Positions 46,621-50,377 of a stretch of DNA of 50,377 bases are shown in pieces (position 1 is the first letter of the stretch; each line of letters opens with the position of its first letter). Under the pieces are notes generated by a model. The model made no database searches, was not told the origin of the DNA, and saw only the letters and a program-made list of their open reading frames with translations. This stretch comes from Hyphomicrobiales bacterium (GTDB taxonomy: Bacteria; Pseudomonadota; Alphaproteobacteria; Rhizobiales; Rhizobiaceae): NCBI GenBank assembly GCA_900465915.1, contig UBKJ01000019.1:1-50377 (forward strand), given 5' to 3'. The translations under genes and the position numbers were made by a program.

Positions 46621-48315
46621 TCACGGAATCCATGCTGGTTCGGGATTGCAGTCGGGATCGGTAACAATGTCGATTACGAAAGGCTCTCGTGCAGCAATGG
46701 CGCGTTTGACGGTCGGGATGATCAATGCTGGATCCGTGACCCGCTCGCCTTTGATACCGAACTGAGCCGCGACGTCGGCGAAATTGACGTCCTCGAAAAG
46801 GACCAAGTCATCGAGCCTGCCTCCGCGGCCGTCATAGAGCTTTTTCACTGAGCGCAGCCCCTGGCCCAATGCTGCGTTGTTGTTGACGACTGTTACCAAC
46901 GGGAGGCACCAGCGCTTCACGGTTTCCAGTTCAGACAGATGGTAGTGCAAAGCGCCGTCACCTGTGAAGCAGACCACCGGTGCCTCTGGTGCCGCGCAGG
47001 CCGCTCCGATTGCTGCAGGAAAGGCCCAGCCAAGCGAGCCGGCCGCCCGTAGGTAGCGCTGCCCAGGCGAACGAAACTCTGTGAGTTGTGCGGTCCAGGT
47101 GGCGGAAAACCCTGTATCCGCGACGACAATCGCATTGTCCGGAAGGCAGTCGGATAGTTCGTGGGCCAACCGCTCAGCCCTGATCGGTATCGCCTCGCTC
47201 CTGGTCACGGATTTCATGTGCTCGAGCCACACTTCCCGAGCCTTGGTGCAAGCCGCGGCCCAAGCCTCCCGAGAGGACCTGCCTTCAGCGCAGGCCGCCA
47301 GTGCCATCAATATCTTCGCCGGATCGCCCGAGAGGCCGGTGATGCCAGGGTAGTTCCGTCCAACTTCGGCCGGGTCGATGTCGATCTGGATAATGGGTGT
47401 CCCTATCGCCGGGACTTTCCAATCGCACGTGATCTGGTCGCCGACGTGGCAACCGACATAGATGACGAGGTCGGATTGAGCGAGCATTTCGTTGGCATAG
47501 GGTGCGGAGTAGTTACCCACAACACCGAAGTGATAAGGGTGGCTCGTTTCGATCAGGCTTCGCGCGCCCACCGACGTGGCGATCGGTACCGCAAGTGTGT
47601 CTGCAAAGTGAGCAAGAGCATCCCGGATGTTCGGAACGTCTGCACCGACGCCGACGACAAGCATAGGCTTCTGCGCTCTTGCGATGCGCGCGAAAATCTC
47701 GTCGACAAGATGTTTCTCCGGCAGGCCGGCAGGTAGCGGGCGGCGTGTTAGGAACTGCTTAAGAATGTCGTCGGGCAGCGGAATTAAAGCGCTTTCGATT
47801 TCTGCGCCGCGATAGCCGTCCAGGTCAAGGTGAACCGGCCGCATGCAGTTTGACTTGGCTTCAACCAAGGCCTGCATGAGCAGGTAGGGAAGTTGCTCGG
47901 GAGTAGCAACATCGGCTCTGAACTTTGTGACCGACTCGTACATTGGTCCGTGTGGCAGTTCCTGATACGAATTGCGGCATTGATAGATCGAGTTCTTACG
48001 GCCAGTCAGCGCAAGTACCGGCGTACGGTTGAGGTACGGATCTTGCAAGCCCGCACCCAGATTCGCCGCGCCTACGGACTGCGCCATACACACGCCGATG
48101 TTGCGGGAAGCGCGGGCGTAACCGTCGGCCATGTAAGCCGCACCCTTTTCGCTGTGAGCGAGAATGCGCTTCACGCCGCGACCCTCCAGTTCGACCAGAG
48201 TCTCACGCAAAACCGCGTCCATGAAAAATACATGGTCCACGCCCCATTCAACTAGGGCGTCTGCCAGGAATTTTGCCCCGGTTGTTGATTGTTGGGCTGC
48301 CTTCTGGCCCGTCAT
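46621..48315 (-). CDS. ThDP-dependent enzyme of the acetolactate-synthase family
   Basis: The 564-residue protein has the three domains of the POX/AHAS superfamily. Glu56 in LAHSEKGAAYMADGYAR is the catalytic glutamate. VVGVGADVPNIRDALA (about 221-236) marks the middle domain. GDG at 452-454 and VVNNN at 476-480 bind ThDP and Mg. The family includes carboligases and decarboxylases; residues around the active site do not allow one reaction to be assigned. The start follows AAGGAGAGTAAA. It forms an operon with the dehydrogenase and is preceded by an operator (48393-48409). It probably makes or cleaves a carbon-carbon bond on an oxo-acid in the sugar pathway. Confidence 0.88.
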   Translation of the reverse strand: MTGQKAAQQSTTGAKFLADALVEWGVDHVFFMDAVLRETLVELEGRGVKRILAHSEKGAAYMADGYARASRNIGVCMAQSVGAANLGAGLQDPYLNRTPVLALTGRKNSIYQCRNSYQELPHGPMYESVTKFRADVATPEQLPYLLMQALVEAKSNCMRPVHLDLDGYRGAEIESALIPLPDDILKQFLTRRPLPAGLPEKHLVDEIFARIARAQKPMLVVGVGADVPNIRDALAHFADTLAVPIATSVGARSLIETSHPYHFGVVGNYSAPYANEMLAQSDLVIYVGCHVGDQITCDWKVPAIGTPIIQIDIDPAEVGRNYPGITGLSGDPAKILMALAACAEGRSSREAWAAACTKAREVWLEHMKSVTRSEAIPIRAERLAHELSDCLPDNAIVVADTGFSATWTAQLTEFRSPGQRYLRAAGSLGWAFPAAIGAACAAPEAPVVCFTGDGALHYHLSELETVKRWCLPLVTVVNNNAALGQGLRSVKKLYDGRGGRLDDLVLFEDVNFADVAAQFGIKGERVTDPALIIPTVKRAIAAREPFVIDIVTDPDCNPEPAWIP

Positions 48316-48392
48316 TTTACTCTCCTTGATCGCCTGTAACCGTGCTTTAGTGGGATCGCTCGCGAACTCGAGAGCGATGTGACTATCTAAAC

Positions 48393-48409
48393 TGCGATCT
48401 CAGATCGCG
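48393..48409. promoter_or_regulatory. Operator site, ThDP enzyme-dehydrogenase operon
   Basis: TGCGATCTCAGATCGCG has seven of eight symmetric pairs matching. A further inverted pair, ATCGCTC and GAGCGAT, occurs nearby at about 48354-48377. It lies 78 bases upstream of the ThDP enzyme start. Confidence 0.65.
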
Positions 48410-48438
48410 CAAGGGGTGAGGTGATCGCAATGGCGAAA

Positions 48439-49419
48439 TTAAGGGAAACCCTTGGCCGTCCGGGCGTCAGACGACCTATATCCCTGTTTGTCAGGTTGTG
48501 TCAGGAGCCAATTCTCGAAGATAGCGGTTGCTCCGGCCACGAAGGCACGGCGATGTTCAAGAACCTCGACATCCACCCCGAAGGTCTGAGCAGCAGTTTG
48601 ATAGAGATGGGCCAACCGTCGTTCGCACACGACAGTCAGTTTCGTGACCGGCCAATCCGCGTGGTTTGCGAATCCTCCGATCTCAGCGCCGATCAAAACC
48701 CCGGACAGGTACGAGCCTCTCGATGGAGCGTCGGTGCTCTTTCCCTGGACATAAGCGGATCTGACTGCGAACGCGGATTGCAAGGGATTGGGCCGAGAGC
48801 GCGAGGATTGAACGCCGAGAAGGAAACTGGCCTCGTCGATCTCACCATCCCACCCGTCAAGGCTGCGCGACAGTACGCTCATCGTCCGGAGCAGCGCGAA
48901 GGTTTCGCCAGTCATACAGGTTTCGATGCTCTGAATTGTCGAATTCTCGACGTGAATCCATTTCGAGTGGGTTCCGGGGAAACAGAAGCGGCCACTGTCA
49001 GCCTTTTCTAGATCGAGAGATCCAAATAGCAAAACTTCTTCCCCGCGCATCATGCCGGTATTCTCGCTCGTTCCATCGACGTAAACGCCAGGAACGATGA
49101 ATATCCGAGGAAGACTTGAGATCGGGACGCAGTGCAAATGCCTCGAGATTTCAAGAAGATTGGCCGGGCAGGGGACCATCTTGACGTCGAGCCACCCAAG
49201 GTCACCGCCGATCATGCCCGCGCAGACGATCGCAGCTATCGGGTAGGTTTTTATCCAGGCATCTGTGTTGGCTCGCAAAACGTCCTCGAAACTTCCGGCC
49301 GCTCGTTTAATGCCGGCGTCGCTTTCGCGGACGTCCAGGATTTCTCCGCGCTCGCCCACCAGATAGGCCCGGAAGTTCGTGGTGCCCCAGTCAATAAAAA
49401 TTCTGTGCGATTGCGTCAT
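48439..49419 (-). CDS. dgoK: 2-dehydro-3-deoxygalactonokinase (DgoK family)
   Basis: The 326-residue protein starts at ATG 49417-49419. It has the family's opening IDWGTTNFRAYLV at 7-19 (ATP-binding phosphate loop), then CAGMIGGDLGWLDVKMVPCPANLLEI, FIVPGVYVDG, and FCFPGTHSKWIHVENSTIQSIETCMTGETFALL, the region that contains the active-site aspartate-type residues. It phosphorylates 2-dehydro-3-deoxy-galactonate in the De Ley-Doudoroff pathway; related substrates are likely here. It is a single-gene unit under an operator at 49450-49466. The usual aldolase and dehydratase genes of that pathway are not in the window. Confidence 0.85.
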   Translation of the reverse strand: MTQSHRIFIDWGTTNFRAYLVGERGEILDVRESDAGIKRAAGSFEDVLRANTDAWIKTYPIAAIVCAGMIGGDLGWLDVKMVPCPANLLEISRHLHCVPISSLPRIFIVPGVYVDGTSENTGMMRGEEVLLFGSLDLEKADSGRFCFPGTHSKWIHVENSTIQSIETCMTGETFALLRTMSVLSRSLDGWDGEIDEASFLLGVQSSRSRPNPLQSAFAVRSAYVQGKSTDAPSRGSYLSGVLIGAEIGGFANHADWPVTKLTVVCERRLAHLYQTAAQTFGVDVEVLEHRRAFVAGATAIFENWLLTQPDKQGYRSSDARTAKGFP

Positions 49420-49449
49420 GATGGTCCATGGGTGTATGTAGGCGCAAAT

Positions 49450-49466
49450 TGCGATCTCATATTGCA
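49450..49466. promoter_or_regulatory. Operator site, dgoK
   Basis: TGCGATCTCATATTGCA matches the consensus with two mismatched pairs. It lies 31 bases upstream of the dgoK start codon; a longer reading frame starting at 49467 would place the start inside the operator, which is why I use 49419. Confidence 0.65.
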
Positions 49467-49611
49467 CTCATGGATGAATGCGATCGGTTCGTCAAGATGG
49501 CTGATATCGAGCATCCCTTATTCGCACGCGGCCTAGATTGTGTCTTTGACGCACGAAACCGATCCTTTGAAGCAAGGCTAGCGACGAGGTTAGGTGAACA
49601 GGAGGAGCAAA

Positions 49612-49704
49612 ATGAAGCATCTGAAGATCGCGATGATCGGAATGGCGTTTGTCCCACCCGGCCCGCCTCTAACTTCACCGCCAAGCGGTCTCATTTGTGT
49701 GTAG
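49612..49704 (+). pseudogene. 30-codon gene remnant
   Basis: ATG 49612-49614 follows an excellent ribosome site, AGGAGGAGCAAA. The product begins MKHLKIAMIGMAFVPPG and stops at 49702-49704. The start resembles the Rossmann opening of NAD-dependent sugar dehydrogenases or GH4-type enzymes (KIAxIG). The abrupt end suggests a gene truncated by deletion. It could also be a leader peptide. Confidence 0.35.
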
Positions 49705-49752
49705 TCCCCTGCGAATCTTGGTTCTTGACATGACGCTCCAAGCTCTGAGATA

Positions 49753-49769
49753 TTATATCTGAGATCGCA
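49753..49769. promoter_or_regulatory. Operator site, second binding protein
   Basis: TTATATCTGAGATCGCA, whose complement carries the consensus half TGCGATCTCA. It lies 55 bases upstream of the binding-protein gene at 49824. Confidence 0.6.
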
Positions 49770-49823
49770 TATTTCGAGCCGCCAATAAAGGGATATGTGA
49801 AGTGCATTTAGGGAGGAACCGTT

Positions 49824-50360
49824 ATGATCAATCCCATTGGACGACGCCAGTTTCTACATTTTCTACAGGCAGGAACCGCGCTTGGCGTAGCCGGATTGGC
49901 GATGCCAGCGATTGTTCGCGCATCGAATGATCCGATCGTCATCGCGCACATGACGCCGCGAACAGGCTTCCTAAGCCCAGCGGCCGAATTCGCTGTTAAC
50001 GGGTTTCGCTTCGGAGTCGATCAGATCAATGCAGAAGGGGGAATCAACGGTCGACCCATCGAAGTAATTGCAGAAGACAGCGTCAATCCGCAGACGGCCA
50101 CAACAAAGGCAGAGCGCTTAATGGAGCGTGGGGACGTCACAATGATACTTGGCGAGATTTCTTCCGCCTCGGCTTTATCGATAGCGCAGGTAACGGCAAG
50201 GGCCAATCGCATATTCATGAGCACAGGCGCGAACTCCGATGAGTTGCGTGGCGTCAAATGCAAGCGAACAATGTTCCACACTGAGGCGCAGAACGCGATC
50301 TACGTCAACACAGCAGGCGGCTTTCTGCTTAAGAAGGGCCTGGTTAACGGAAAGAAGTGA
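49824..50360 (+). CDS. LIV-type solute-binding protein, interrupted
   Basis: The frame encodes 178 residues with a twin-arginine-type signal (GRRQFLHFLQAGTALGVAGLAMPAIVRA) and the start of a branched-chain amino acid-type binding protein: PIVIAHMTPRTGFLSPAAEFAVNGFRFGVDQINAEGGINGRPIEVI, then TKAERLMERGDVTMILGEISSA and HTEAQNAIYVNTAGGFLLKKGLVNGKK (read in order). Family members are about twice this length and continue with a strand containing W-Y. Here the stop falls right after GKK, and the last 20 bases of the window resemble an insertion sequence end, so the gene looks interrupted. ATG 49824-49826 follows GGGAGGAACCGTT. It is a rightward gene under the same operator as the others. Confidence 0.8.
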   Translation: MINPIGRRQFLHFLQAGTALGVAGLAMPAIVRASNDPIVIAHMTPRTGFLSPAAEFAVNGFRFGVDQINAEGGINGRPIEVIAEDSVNPQTATTKAERLMERGDVTMILGEISSASALSIAQVTARANRIFMSTGANSDELRGVKCKRTMFHTEAQNAIYVNTAGGFLLKKGLVNGKK

Positions 50361-50377
50361 ACCGCGCCGGGTTTGCC
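50358..50377. mobile_element. Possible insertion sequence end at the window edge
   Basis: The final 20 bases, TGAACCGCGCCGGGTTTGCC, have the look of IS3-family terminal inverted repeats (TGAACCGC-CCGGGTTT type). They coincide with an abrupt stop in the binding protein. Only one end is visible, so the assignment is tentative. Confidence 0.4.

Noticed and set aside
1..50377. tRNA, rRNA, T-DNA borders or a full set of conjugation genes
   Set aside because: I saw no cloverleaf-like genes, no 25-base border repeats, no relaxase and no VirB/Trb ATPase in the window.

Overview
The window looks like part of a large conjugative plasmid or megaplasmid of a Rhizobiaceae-type alphaproteobacterium (Agrobacterium, Rhizobium, Ensifer or a close relative). 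The evidence is the GC-rich DNA, the run of DUF736, DUF2958, DUF2493, DUF3085, DUF6878 and DUF6884-type proteins typical of rhizobial plasmid backbones, an alphaproteobacterial LexA box (GAAC-N7-GAAC), and a rhizobial-style GntR-controlled sugar-acid locus with a ribose-type ABC transporter. I saw no rRNA, tRNA or CRISPR array and no repABC genes. Family names come from recognising motifs and overall protein pattern; no database search was run.

Layout. (1) 1-2112: a leftward operon encoding a ParA/VirC1-like ATPase, a ribbon-helix-helix-like protein and two small proteins. Behind it lie 49 consecutive octamers (1721-2112, near CRCYYATT, no indel), the most striking structure here and a candidate centromere. 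(2) 2113-2928: no convincing gene, but several palindromes. (3) 2929-25412: plasmid accessory backbone, almost all leftward. It holds small hypothetical proteins, DUF2958, a Fic protein, DUF736, a rightward SprT-like metalloprotease, DUF2493, a Toprim protein, a 1450-residue methylase-helicase fusion of the Strawberry notch/DarB type, a 714-residue ParB-like protein, a Phd/YefM antitoxin with a probable PemK-like toxin, a PAPS-reductase-like PP-loop protein and an ArdC-like antirestriction protein. Many genes have their own terminator hairpin and long leaders that resemble one another. (4) 25681-31419: small coupled ORFs, membrane proteins, a ParDE pair, a DUF1173-type protein and a winged-helix protein. 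(5) 32077-33691: a LexA box, a Y-family DNA polymerase and a coupled zinc-ribbon protein. (6) 34027-37918: an XRE regulator convergent with a leftward operon of exported proteins: TrbM/KikA-like, a four-cysteine protein paralogous to one at 3556, and three tandem nuclease-fold proteins of which two have lost the catalytic motif. This operon probably belongs to a conjugation apparatus outside the window. (7) 38177-50377: a LysR remnant, then a catabolic regulon with a GntR/FCD regulator, an SMP-30 lactonase, a ribose-type ABC transporter, an NAD-dependent dehydrogenase, a ThDP enzyme, a DgoK-type kinase and a second solute-binding protein cut short at the window edge, perhaps by an insertion sequence.

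How they work together. Regions 1-6 combine segregation (ParA, RHH, octamers; ParB), stabilisation (two toxin-antitoxin pairs, Fic), protection of incoming DNA (ArdC, DarB-like fusion), repair (SOS polymerase) and transfer (TrbM-like operon). Region 7 is a self-contained cargo module: one palindrome related to TGCGATCTCA-n-ATCGCA lies upstream of five transcription units, including the regulator itself, which points to one regulon for uptake and breakdown of a sugar or sugar acid. The substrate cannot be named from the sequence.
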